Part shown: piece after piece, positions 33,807 to 44,427 of the stretch
Layout of the letters: each line of letters starts with the position of its first letter
Position numbering within the stretch: position 1 is the first letter of the stretch
From: JBFISM01 sp041608535
GTDB lineage: Bacteria; Actinomycetota; Acidimicrobiia; Spongiisociales; UBA5794
Reading direction: 5' to 3'
NCBI GenBank assembly: GCA_041608535.1
Contig: JBFISM010000011.1
Location: 1 to 44,783, forward strand
Length of the DNA stretch: 44,783 nucleotides
Translations under genes and position numbers: made by a program
The notes under the pieces: generated by a model
Seen by the model: the letters and a program-made list of their open reading frames with translations, nothing else
What the model was told of the DNA's origin: nothing
Database searches by the model: none

Positions 33807-33820
<14 letters not shown>
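32654..33820 (+). CDS. carA: Carbamoyl-phosphate synthase small (glutaminase) subunit
   Basis: CarA supplies ammonia from glutamine to CarB. The 388-residue protein has the N-terminal domain with VGEVVFNTSMTGYQEIISDPSYAGQIV, and a class I amidotransferase domain with nucleophile C251 in GICLGHQ and H360/E362 in QYHPEAAPGP. The GTG at 32654 overlaps the pyrC stop (GTGA). Its last 14 bases overlap carB, in keeping with the subunits being made together. Confidence 0.96.
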
Positions 33821-37063
<3,243 letters not shown>

Positions 37064-37064
<1 letters not shown>

Positions 37065-37975
37065 TGGTCGATCTGCGGACCCAACTCGGTCCGCTGGCGC
37101 TGCGAAGTCCGCTCATCACCGCCTGCGGCACGGTGGGATCGGTCGTGGAGTTCGCCGCCACCGCTCCGCTCGAGTTGTACGGAGCCGCAGTGGCGAAGTC
37201 GGTGAGCCCCGAGCCCTGGGAGGGGCGGCGGCCACCTCGGCTGGCTCCGGCGGGAGCCGGGATGCTCAACAGCATCGGAATCCAGAATCCCGGCGTGGGG
37301 ACTTGGGTGGAGACCACCGGACGCATGATCGAGACACTGCAGATTCCCGTATGGGGTTCGGCCGTGGCGCATACCGTCGCAGACTTCGCCGTGGTGGCGA
37401 AACAGCTCGCCACCACCGATATTGCCGCGATCGAGGTCAACTTGTCGTGCCCCAACCTCGATGGCGGCGAAATGTTCGCCCTCGATGCGGCCGCCGCCGG
37501 CCAAGTCGTCGCCTCGGTCGTGGCCGCAACGGATCTGCCGGTCGGAGCAAAGCTATCGCCAAATGCCGAACGTATCGTCGACGTCGCGGCGGCAGCCGCC
37601 ACGGCGGGTGCCGGCTGGGTGGTCCTGGGGAACACCGTGTGGGGCGCAGGGTTCGATGTCCATACCCGCCGCCCCAAGCTGTCTGCAGTGGTGGGTGGCT
37701 ACTCCGGACCTCCACTCAAGCCCATTTCGCTGCGGTGTGTGTGGCAGGTGGCCCAAGCGTTGCCGGATCTTCCCATTGTCGGCTGCGGCGGGGTGCGCAG
37801 CGGAGAGGACGTCGTCGAGTACCTCCTTGCCGGTGCTTCCGCGGTTGCCATCGGTACGGCCCACTTCGCCGAACCCAGGGCCGCCCGCCGCATCGTGCGT
37901 GAGCTGACGACGTATGCCCGCCGGCATCGCATCGCGGCGCTCACCGAGCTCATCGGAGCCGCCGAGCCATGGTGA
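37064..37975 (+). CDS. pyrD: Dihydroorotate dehydrogenase, class 1B type
   Basis: PyrD oxidises dihydroorotate to orotate with FMN. The 303-residue soluble protein is closest in motif pattern to class 1B: K45 in AAVAKSVS, GMLNSIGIQNPG at about 66-77, the catalytic C129 in EVNLSCPNLDGG, KLSPNAERIVDVA, and GCGGVRSGEDVVEYLLAGASAVAIGTA. No N-terminal membrane helix is present, arguing against class 2. Class 1B enzymes normally need the PyrK electron-transfer subunit, yet no pyrK gene adjoins it. The ATG overlaps the carB stop (TGATG), and pyrF overlaps its end by seven bases. Confidence 0.93.
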
Positions 37976-38676
37976 CACCAGTCCTCGTCGCCCTCGATCT
38001 TCCCTCAGCCGAGGAAGCAGTTCGGTTGGCGGAATTGGTCGCTCCTCACGTCGGGGGCTTCAAAGTGGGGCTGGGGCTTCTTCACGGGCCCGGACCCGGC
38101 ACGGTCAGCGCCCTCGCCGAACTCGGCAAGCCGGTGTTCGCAGATGCCAAGCTGCACGACATCCCGACGCAGGTCGAAGCAGCGGCGCAGCGATTGGGGG
38201 CCCTCGGCGCTCGCTGGGTGACTACCCACGCCGCGGGGGGTCCCGCGATGATGGAAGCTGCCGTTCGCGGGCTCGAGCGCGGATCGGGTGGCGAGGGAGG
38301 CGTCCTCGCCGTGACCGTGCTCACCTCGCTCGACGTTGCTGCGCTGGCCGCGGTTGGCTTCACCATGTCGCCCGGAAAGCTCGTCTCCAGGCTCTCCAAG
38401 CTCGCCGCTCGCGCCGGTGCAGAGGGTGTGGTGTGCTCGCCGGCGGAGCTCGGCGTGGTCGCCTCGGTCGCACCCGAGTTGCTGAAGGTCACTCCGGGGA
38501 TTCGACCCGAGCCGGTCGGTCGGAGCGACGATCAGCGCCGCATTGCATCTCCTGCGGAGGCCGTGGCCCGCGGTGCAGACTGGTTGGTGATCGGGCGCCC
38601 CATCGTTGCGGCGACAGATCCTGTAGAGGCGGCCGCCGCGATCGCCGCAAGCATCGCCGCCGCCGGCGCTGCGTGA
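37969..38676 (+). CDS. pyrF: Orotidine 5'-phosphate decarboxylase
   Basis: PyrF makes UMP, the last step of the operon. The 235-residue TIM-barrel protein has the strand PVLVALDLPSAEEA, FKVGLGLL, and the catalytic DxKxxDI motif in FADAKLHDIP, followed by WVTTHAAGG, VTPGIRPE and ADWLVIGRPI. It is the common bacterial PyrF of the E. coli/Bacillus type, not the longer mycobacterial type. It is the last gene of the pyr run; a 99-base gap with a candidate promoter follows. Confidence 0.95.
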   Translation: MVTPVLVALDLPSAEEAVRLAELVAPHVGGFKVGLGLLHGPGPGTVSALAELGKPVFADAKLHDIPTQVEAAAQRLGALGARWVTTHAAGGPAMMEAAVRGLERGSGGEGGVLAVTVLTSLDVAALAAVGFTMSPGKLVSRLSKLAARAGAEGVVCSPAELGVVASVAPELLKVTPGIRPEPVGRSDDQRRIASPAEAVARGADWLVIGRPIVAATDPVEAAAAIAASIAAAGAA

Positions 38677-38719
38677 ACGACCGATGTGGAGAGTATCCGT
38701 CACCAGTCTGACCGATTGA

Positions 38720-38725
38720 TAGCAT
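38720..38725 (+). promoter_or_regulatory. Candidate -10 box for mIHF
   Basis: TAGCAT lies eight bases before an in-frame ATG at 38734 and 50 bases before the favoured ATG at 38776. It could give either a nearly leaderless longer protein or a leadered shorter one. Confidence 0.4.
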
Positions 38726-38775
38726 TCAGCGAGATGGCTCCGTCTGGGGCCATCGGAATCGAGAGTGAGGATGTC

Positions 38776-39084
38776 ATGCCTCCGAAGACCACACCAGAGC
38801 AGCGAGCGGCGGCACTGGCGAAGGCCGCCGAGGCGCGCAGGGTACGCGCTGAGATCAAGGAACTGTTGCGGACAGGAAGCCTCACGCTGCCCGAGGTGAT
38901 CGAACGGGCTGAGACCGACGAGATCGTCGCCGGCACCAAGATCGCATCGCTGCTCCCGGCGATGCCCGGGCTGGGCAAGATCAAGGCGAAACGGCTCATG
39001 GAGGAGCTGTCGATCGCCGAAACCCGGCGTATCCGGGGTCTGGGTCCCCGCCAACGAGCTGCACTTCTCGATCATTTCTCCTGA
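38776..39084 (+). CDS. mihF: Actinobacterial integration host factor (mIHF)
   Basis: A 102-residue nucleoid-associated protein of the mIHF/sIHF family, unrelated in fold to E. coli IHF, that binds and bends or compacts DNA. The segments MPPKTTPEQRAAALAKAAEARRVRAEIK, LLPAMPGLGKIKAKRLMEEL (helix-two-turn-helix) and TRRIRGLGPRQRAAL are characteristic. The ATG at 38776 has GAGG at 38767-38770 and matches the family N-terminus; an in-frame ATG at 38734 would add 14 residues. It marks the lineage as actinobacterial. gmk follows. Confidence 0.93.
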   Translation: MPPKTTPEQRAAALAKAAEARRVRAEIKELLRTGSLTLPEVIERAETDEIVAGTKIASLLPAMPGLGKIKAKRLMEELSIAETRRIRGLGPRQRAALLDHFS

Positions 39085-39103
39085 CCAGCCCCGTACCGGC
39101 AGA

Positions 39104-39658
39104 CTGCTCGTCGTCTCGGGGCCGTCCGGGGTGGGAAAGTCCAGCGTCGTCGATGGTCTCGCCGAGCTGCGTCCGTTTCACTTCTCGGTATCGGGCACCA
39201 CCCGGGCTCGACGACCGGGTGAGGTGCATGGTGTCGACTACTACTTCCTCGACCGCTCTGAGTTCGAGCGCAGGGTCGCGGCAGGTGAGTTCCTCGAATG
39301 GGCGGAGTACAGCGGCAACCTCTACGGGACGCTGCGATCCGAGGTGCTGGGACATCTCGGGGCCGGGCGTGATGTCCTCCTCGACATCGAGAACGACGGC
39401 GCTCGTCAGATCAAGGCCAATCACCCGGATGCGGTGCTCATCTTCTTGCTGCCGCCATCACGGACGGAGCTCCGCCGCCGGCTCGAGCAGCGCGGCGACA
39501 CCGATGCTGCGGCGATCGCCCGGCGGTTGGCGGTCGCCGACGAGCAGATCGCCGATGCCAGAGCCAACTTCGATCATCTGGTCGTGAACGACGACCTCGA
39601 CACCGCCATCGCCGAAGTCGTTTCTATACTGGACTCCTACCCCGTAACCACCCGGTGA
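39104..39658 (+). CDS. gmk: Guanylate kinase, non-canonical start
   Basis: Gmk phosphorylates GMP to GDP. The protein has the P-loop SGPSGVGKSS, then FSVSGTTRARRPGEVHGVDYYFLDRSEF, FLEWAEYSGNLYGT, VLLDIENDGARQIK and a LID region, with C-terminal helix as usual. The start is uncertain: the frame is open back to 38900, but there is no ATG, GTG or TTG before the P-loop. The first GTG, at 39131, encodes the V inside GPSGVGKS and would delete half of the loop. Plausible starts are CTG at 39104 (used here, 184 residues), ATT at 39074 and CTG at 39059. rpoZ follows after 66 bases. Confidence 0.85.
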   Translation: MLVVSGPSGVGKSSVVDGLAELRPFHFSVSGTTRARRPGEVHGVDYYFLDRSEFERRVAAGEFLEWAEYSGNLYGTLRSEVLGHLGAGRDVLLDIENDGARQIKANHPDAVLIFLLPPSRTELRRRLEQRGDTDAAAIARRLAVADEQIADARANFDHLVVNDDLDTAIAEVVSILDSYPVTTR

Positions 39659-39724
39659 GCCGGCCGCGGCGGGCGCGACGCCCCTCTGATCGATCGGCGT
39701 CGGACTACACGTGAGGAGCACCAC

Positions 39725-39979
39725 ATGATCGAGCCTCCCATCGGGAGCATTCTGGAGAAGACCGGCAGCAGGTTCGGGCTGGTCGTTCTTGCGGCACGCC
39801 GTGCCCGACAGATCAACTCGTACTTCAATCAGCTCGGAGAGGGTCTCGGCAAGAGCGTGCCACCCCAGGTGCATTCGCTGTCTCGGAAACCGCTGTCGAT
39901 CGCGTTCGAAGAGATCGAAGCGGACAAGGTCGCCGTCGACACCGAGCCACCCGAGCCAGAAGAGAGCTTCGAGCTGTAG
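39725..39979 (+). CDS. rpoZ: RNA polymerase omega subunit
   Basis: Omega helps assemble and stabilise RNA polymerase. The 84-residue product has the conserved core SRFGLVVLAARRARQINSYFNQLGEG and the later PPQVHSLSRKPLSIAFEEIEADKV segment, with an acidic tail. AGGAG at 39714-39718 lies six bases before the ATG. Its place between gmk and coaBC is the standard bacterial arrangement. Confidence 0.94.
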   Translation: MIEPPIGSILEKTGSRFGLVVLAARRARQINSYFNQLGEGLGKSVPPQVHSLSRKPLSIAFEEIEADKVAVDTEPPEPEESFEL

Positions 39980-40003
39980 CGGCTCGCTACCCGGCCGATC
40001 TTC

Positions 40004-41206
40004 GTGCTCGCTGCTCGCCGCATCGTCGTCGCCGTGTCCGGTGGTGTCGCGGCATACAAAGCGGCATATCTGGTGCGCCGGCTGCAGGATGCAGGTGCCA
40101 CGGTTCGAGTCGTCATGACCGATGCCGCCACCGAATTCGTCGGCTCGCAGACGATGGCGGCCATCACGGGTGAACAACCGATCGTTGGTCTCTTCGGCCA
40201 GCCGGACGTGAGCCCCCACACCTCTCTCGCACGGTGGGCCGATGCGGTTGTGGTGGCGCCGGCAACGGCCGCCACCATCGCTCGACTGGCCTCGGGTCTC
40301 GCCGAGGATGCGGTGAGCGCCACCGTGCTCGCAGCGTGGGGCAAGCCCCTGTTCGTCGCTCCCGCAATGCACACGGAGATGTACGACCATCCCGCCGTCC
40401 ACCGCAATCTGGAGCGTTTGCGCGCAGATGGCGCCGTCGTCGTGGGACCGGCGACCGGACATCTCGCCGGCGGTGACGAAGGACCTGGGCGTTTGGAAGA
40501 ACCGGAGATCATCGTTGCAGCCATGTCGGAGCGCTTGGGCGCAGGCGGGGATCTGGCCGGTACGGCCATCTTGGTCACCGCCGGAGGTACGAGAGAGATC
40601 ATCGATCCCGTGCGCTACATCGGGAACCGCTCCTCGGGGAAGATGGGCAATGCGATAGCGGAGGCAGCGGCCGACCGCGGCGCCGCAGTGGTACTGATCA
40701 CGACCGTCGCACCCCCCCGGACTCCGGGTATCGAAGTCGTCGCCGTCGAGTCGACCGAAGAGATGGCAGAAGCGACGTGGCCCCGGGCCGAGAGCGTGGA
40801 TGTCGCAGTCATGGCAGCGGCGGTAGCGGATTTCCGCCCGAGCACCGCGGCATCCGAGAAGCTGAAGCGCAGCGAGGGCCCGCCGTCTCTGGTGCTGGAA
40901 CCCACCCTGGATGTGCTCGCCGGGGTCGCCGCACTGGACAAGCGTCCGTTCTTGGTGGGTTTCGCTGCCGAGACCGGAGCTCTCGACGATGCGGTCGGCA
41001 AGGCGCAGCGCAAGAATGTGGATCTTCTCGTCGCCAACGACGTCGCCAAGGACGGCTCCGGCTTCGGCTCTGATACCAATCAGGTGACCATCATCACCCC
41101 CGACGGCCGGGTCGAGGCGTGGGATCTCATGTCGAAGCGAGAGGTCGCCGAGCGCCTGCTCGACCGCATCCAATCGATGCGTCTGGGAGGAGAGGGCGGC
41201 ACCTGA
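40004..41206 (+). CDS. coaBC: Bifunctional phosphopantothenoylcysteine decarboxylase / phosphopantothenate-cysteine ligase
   Basis: CoaBC makes 4'-phosphopantetheine for coenzyme A. The 400-residue protein has an FMN-binding decarboxylase half (IVVAVSGGVAAYKAAYLVRRL, VVVAPATAATIARLASGLAEDAVSA, PAMHTEMYDHP) and a ligase half (LVTAGGTREIIDPVRYIGNRSSGKMG, VAVMAAAVADFRP, VGFAAETG, VANDVAKDGSGFGSDTNQV). In the clamp segment GHLAGGDEGPGR the position usually cited as cysteine in E. coli is glycine, as in some other actinobacterial enzymes. The GTG at 40004 begins just before the first strand. The stop overlaps the proposed CTG start of priA. Confidence 0.93.
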   Translation: MLAARRIVVAVSGGVAAYKAAYLVRRLQDAGATVRVVMTDAATEFVGSQTMAAITGEQPIVGLFGQPDVSPHTSLARWADAVVVAPATAATIARLASGLAEDAVSATVLAAWGKPLFVAPAMHTEMYDHPAVHRNLERLRADGAVVVGPATGHLAGGDEGPGRLEEPEIIVAAMSERLGAGGDLAGTAILVTAGGTREIIDPVRYIGNRSSGKMGNAIAEAAADRGAAVVLITTVAPPRTPGIEVVAVESTEEMAEATWPRAESVDVAVMAAAVADFRPSTAASEKLKRSEGPPSLVLEPTLDVLAGVAALDKRPFLVGFAAETGALDDAVGKAQRKNVDLLVANDVAKDGSGFGSDTNQVTIITPDGRVEAWDLMSKREVAERLLDRIQSMRLGGEGGT

Positions 41207-42978
41207 CAGGCGTCGCCCAAGTCGTCCCGGCTCTGCCGACCTTTGCGGTGGACGACGGCTTCTCGTACCGGATACCCGATGACCTGACGAACGTGCAGAT
41301 CGGTTCGATCGTGCGCGTACCCCTCGGAGGACGAAGAGTGCGGGGATACGTGACGCATGTGCGGAGCGGCGCAACCGATCGTCCGCTGAAAGACATCGCT
41401 GGCGTCGTCGGCGAGCTCCCGGTCTTCGACCGCAGACTGCTCACGACGCTGCGGTGGGCCGCCATGCACTACGTCGCCCCGGTGTCGGCGCTGCTGGGCC
41501 GACCCGCTCCGCCCAATTCGCCGCGTCGGTTTCCGGCTCGTCCGATGTCGGTGGAAGGTGTGCCCGATCCGGGTGATTCCGCTCTGGGGCAAGCGCTGGC
41601 TGCGGGTACCCGGATCCGCACCCAGTATCTCGTGGGCAGCGGCCCGTGGGTCGATGAGATCGCCGAATTGGCACGCGTCGTGCTGGCCGGGGGACGGACC
41701 ATGGCGGTCGTGCTCCCCACCATCACGGAGACCGAGCGGTTTGGCGCCGCCCTCCACGGTGTGCTCGGTGTTGCGCCACATCTCGTGACGTCGCACACCA
41801 GTGCGGCAAGTCGCACCAGGAGCTGGGCGGCAGCAGAGCTGGAGCCCGGTCAGCTTCTGGTGGGTACTCGCGAGCTGGCGGCATGGAAGCTGGGCGCACT
41901 CGGCCTCGCAGTTGTCATCCAGGAAGGGCGCCCGGCGATGACGGCGCCGCAGACTCCGACCTTGGCGGTGCAAACCCTCCTGCGGCACCGCAGCCGCTCC
42001 GAGGGCTTCCAGCTTGCGTTCGCCGGGCCCGTGCCGACCACCGAAGCGCTCGCTGCGGGCGTCGAGATCGTTCCGTCGCGCCGCCGACCGTGGCCGCTGG
42101 TCGAGATCGTCGACCGCAGCGAGGAGCCCCCGGGCGGTGGGTTGCTGCTCGATTCGACGGTGCAAGGGATCCGGGGCGTGCTCCGCCGAGGAGGACACGC
42201 GTTCGTCTTCGTCACCCACCGCGGAGATGCCGCGGCTTTCCGGTGTGTGGCGTGTGGTGCATTGCGCCGATGTGAGCGATGCGGTGCTGCTGTGAGCAGG
42301 AGTGACAGATGCCAGCGGTGCGACATGCCGCTCGGCTCCTGCCCCGACTGTGGTGGAGAGCGTTTCCAAGCGCTGGGTGCGGCGCTGGGGACGGTGATGG
42401 CCGAACTGCGGCGGAGAATCGGTGCCGGGGTGACCCCAGTCGGTGGGGGTGGACCGGTGACGGTGGGCTCGGAGAAGGACATCGTCGACGTGATCGCCTG
42501 CGATCTCGCCGTGATCGTCGACGCCGACGGTCCTCTGCTCGCACCGCACTACCGGGCCGAGGAGGACTCGCTGCGGACGTTCGCCAGGGTGGCACTGACG
42601 GTGGAGAGGGGGCGAGGCAAACGATGTCTCATCCAGACGCTGCAGCCGAACCACCGGGTCTTCGGAGCGCTGCGCGCCGGCGACCCGGTAGTCGCACTGC
42701 GCGCCATGCTCGAGGAACGCGAACGGGACCGGTTTCCTCCCGTCGTGGAGCTGATGGCGATCGAGATCGGCAATGCGCCGGATGCAGCCAATGCCGAGAT
42801 CGCTGCGCTCGTTCGAGAGGAGTCCGTGCTTGGTCCGGCTCGGAGCGGTGACCGGCTGCGGTGGCTGATCTCGGGACCCGACCTGCAGCCAATCAAGGTC
42901 CGGCTTCGCAGCCTCGTCCAGACGTGGCGCGATGGGGGAGCTCGGGTCCGCATCGATGCCGATCCGGTGCGGCTGTGA
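41203..42978 (+). CDS. priA: PriA-like primosomal protein N' without helicase motifs
   Basis: A 591-residue actinobacterial-type PriA. The N-terminal DNA-binding domain is present (VPALPTFAVDDGFSYRIPDD, GSIVRVPLGGRRVRGYV), and the cysteine-rich zinc region CVACGALRRCERCGAA with CQRCDMPLGSCPDCGG is intact, but Walker A (GxTGSGKT) and the DEAH box are absent, so it should not be an active helicase. The start is proposed at CTG 41203, forming a CTGA overlap with coaBC behind GGGAGGAGAGGG at 41185-41196. The only in-frame standard start upstream of the domain is GTG at 41119, which adds 28 unrelated basic residues. Confidence 0.88.
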   Translation: MTGVAQVVPALPTFAVDDGFSYRIPDDLTNVQIGSIVRVPLGGRRVRGYVTHVRSGATDRPLKDIAGVVGELPVFDRRLLTTLRWAAMHYVAPVSALLGRPAPPNSPRRFPARPMSVEGVPDPGDSALGQALAAGTRIRTQYLVGSGPWVDEIAELARVVLAGGRTMAVVLPTITETERFGAALHGVLGVAPHLVTSHTSAASRTRSWAAAELEPGQLLVGTRELAAWKLGALGLAVVIQEGRPAMTAPQTPTLAVQTLLRHRSRSEGFQLAFAGPVPTTEALAAGVEIVPSRRRPWPLVEIVDRSEEPPGGGLLLDSTVQGIRGVLRRGGHAFVFVTHRGDAAAFRCVACGALRRCERCGAAVSRSDRCQRCDMPLGSCPDCGGERFQALGAALGTVMAELRRRIGAGVTPVGGGGPVTVGSEKDIVDVIACDLAVIVDADGPLLAPHYRAEEDSLRTFARVALTVERGRGKRCLIQTLQPNHRVFGALRAGDPVVALRAMLEERERDRFPPVVELMAIEIGNAPDAANAEIAALVREESVLGPARSGDRLRWLISGPDLQPIKVRLRSLVQTWRDGGARVRIDADPVRL

Positions 42979-42985
42979 CTGGTCC

Positions 42986-42991
42986 TATGCT
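42986..42991 (+). promoter_or_regulatory. Candidate -10 box for def
   Basis: TATGCT ends nine bases before the def ATG at 43001, just after the priA stop, with no ribosome binding site between. Confidence 0.35.
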
Positions 42992-43000
42992 GCCCGCCGG

Positions 43001-43507
43001 ATGGCCCTCTACCCGATCCGCACGTTCGGTGACCCGGTGCTGCGCACCCCTGCGGCGACCGTCGACGACATCAGCAGCTCGCTGGAGCGACTCGTCGACG
43101 ACATGATCGAGACGATGTACGAAGCACCGGGGGTCGGTCTCGCCGCTCCGCAGATCGGAGTCTCCAAACGGATCTTTGTCGCCGACGTCGGTGAGGGGCC
43201 GTTCGTGATGATCAACCCCGAGATCGTGGAGACGTCGGGGGAGTGGCTCTTCGAGGAAGGCTGCCTGTCGGTGCCCGGCTATTACTGGGAGATCGAACGG
43301 GCCGGGTTCGCCAGAGCCAAGGGGATCGACGTCGCCGGCAACCCGGTGGAGCACGCCGGCGACGAGTTGCTCGGGCGAGTGCTGCAGCACGAGATCGACC
43401 ACCTCGAGGGCGTGCTGTTGTTGGAGCGCCTCCCGAAGCGCACTCGGCGGCTTGCGCTACGCGATCTTCGTCGCGACCTGCTCGGCGACATCGACGGGGC
43501 GCCGTGA
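43001..43507 (+). CDS. def: Peptide deformylase
   Basis: Def removes the formyl group from nascent proteins. The 168-residue metalloenzyme shows all three motifs: GVGLAAPQIG at 44-53, EEGCLSVPG with metal ligand C88, and QHEIDHLEG with H130, E131 and H134. The ATG at 43001 gives the typical start LYPIRTFGDPVLR; earlier in-frame codons lie inside priA. It overlaps fmt by one base, and def and fmt act at opposite ends of the formylation cycle. Confidence 0.96.
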   Translation: MALYPIRTFGDPVLRTPAATVDDISSSLERLVDDMIETMYEAPGVGLAAPQIGVSKRIFVADVGEGPFVMINPEIVETSGEWLFEEGCLSVPGYYWEIERAGFARAKGIDVAGNPVEHAGDELLGRVLQHEIDHLEGVLLLERLPKRTRRLALRDLRRDLLGDIDGAP

Positions 43508-44427
43508 TGCGTGCCGTCTTCCTGGGCTCGCCGGCAGCGGCCGTGCCGAGCCTCGCTGCACTCGCCGAGATCGCCGACATCGCCCTCGTGGTGACGAACC
43601 CGGATCGGCGCTCCGGGCGGGGCTCGGCGACATTAGCCACCGCGGTCAAGCGCGCCGCCGACGAGTGGGGTATCGCCGTAGCGCAACCCGACGACGATGA
43701 GTCGTTGCGCACGGCGGTTGCGGCAACCGAGTCCGATATTGCCGTGGTGGTCGCCTACGGACGGATCCTGCGCAAGGAAACGCTGGCCACGACCCGGGTT
43801 GGCTTCGTGAACGTGCATTTCTCCGTGCTCCCGCGATGGCGGGGAGCCTCTCCCGTGGAGCACGCCATCTTGTATGGAGACGAAGAGACCGGTGTGAGCC
43901 TCATGCGACTCGATGAGGGATTGGACACCGGTCCGGTCATCGCCATCCGCAAGGCCGAGATCGTGCCGAACGATACCGGTGGCTCACTCACCGCCCGGCT
44001 GAGTGCCTTGGGAGCGAGTCTTCTCGTCGATGCGCTCCCTTCGTTCATGACCGGGGCTCTGGTCCCGGCGGCTCAGATCGATGCGGGGACGACGTACGCA
44101 CCCCGGCTGACACCGTTCGACGCACAACTCGATCCCCAACGCAGCGCCACCGAGCTGGAGCGAGCGATACGCGCCTTTCATCCCAGACCGGGTGCCTGGC
44201 TGTCGGTGGACGACACCAGGTTGAAGGTGCTCGGCGCCGGCAGCGCAGAGGCCATCCTGCCACCGGGTCGCATCGAGCTGGTGGGTGACGAAGTCCTGTT
44301 GGGGACCGGTGAGGGTGCGCTTCGGCTCGACAGCGTGCAACCCGCGGGCAAAGGCGTACAGCGGGCCAGATCGTGGATGCACGGTCGGCGCGGCGAGCCG
44401 GCAACCGCAGGCGCGGTGGAGCAGTGA
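43507..44427 (+). CDS. fmt: Methionyl-tRNA formyltransferase
   Basis: Fmt formylates initiator Met-tRNA. The 306-residue protein has RAVFLGSPAAAVPSLAAL, the catalytic region VGFVNVHFSVLPRWRGASPVEHAIL with the expected Asn and His, the aspartate in MRLDEGLDTGPV, and a C-terminal OB-like domain starting near TTYAPRLTPFDAQLD. The HASLLPRWRGAAP signature appears as HFSVLPRWRGASP. ATG at 43507 follows the def stop (TGATG); GTG at 43504 is an alternative. The next gene overlaps its stop (GTGA). Confidence 0.95.
   Translation: MRAVFLGSPAAAVPSLAALAEIADIALVVTNPDRRSGRGSATLATAVKRAADEWGIAVAQPDDDESLRTAVAATESDIAVVVAYGRILRKETLATTRVGFVNVHFSVLPRWRGASPVEHAILYGDEETGVSLMRLDEGLDTGPVIAIRKAEIVPNDTGGSLTARLSALGASLLVDALPSFMTGALVPAAQIDAGTTYAPRLTPFDAQLDPQRSATELERAIRAFHPRPGAWLSVDDTRLKVLGAGSAEAILPPGRIELVGDEVLLGTGEGALRLDSVQPAGKGVQRARSWMHGRRGEPATAGAVEQ

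Noticed and set aside
38900..39131. Programmed frameshift fusing mIHF to Gmk
   Set aside because: The gmk frame is open through the second half of the mIHF gene, but no slippery heptamer is visible, and mIHF ends normally at its family length.
39458..41374. Long minus-strand frame (638 codons) opposite gmk, rpoZ and coaBC
   Set aside because: It spans three clear plus-strand genes and shows only composition-driven residues.
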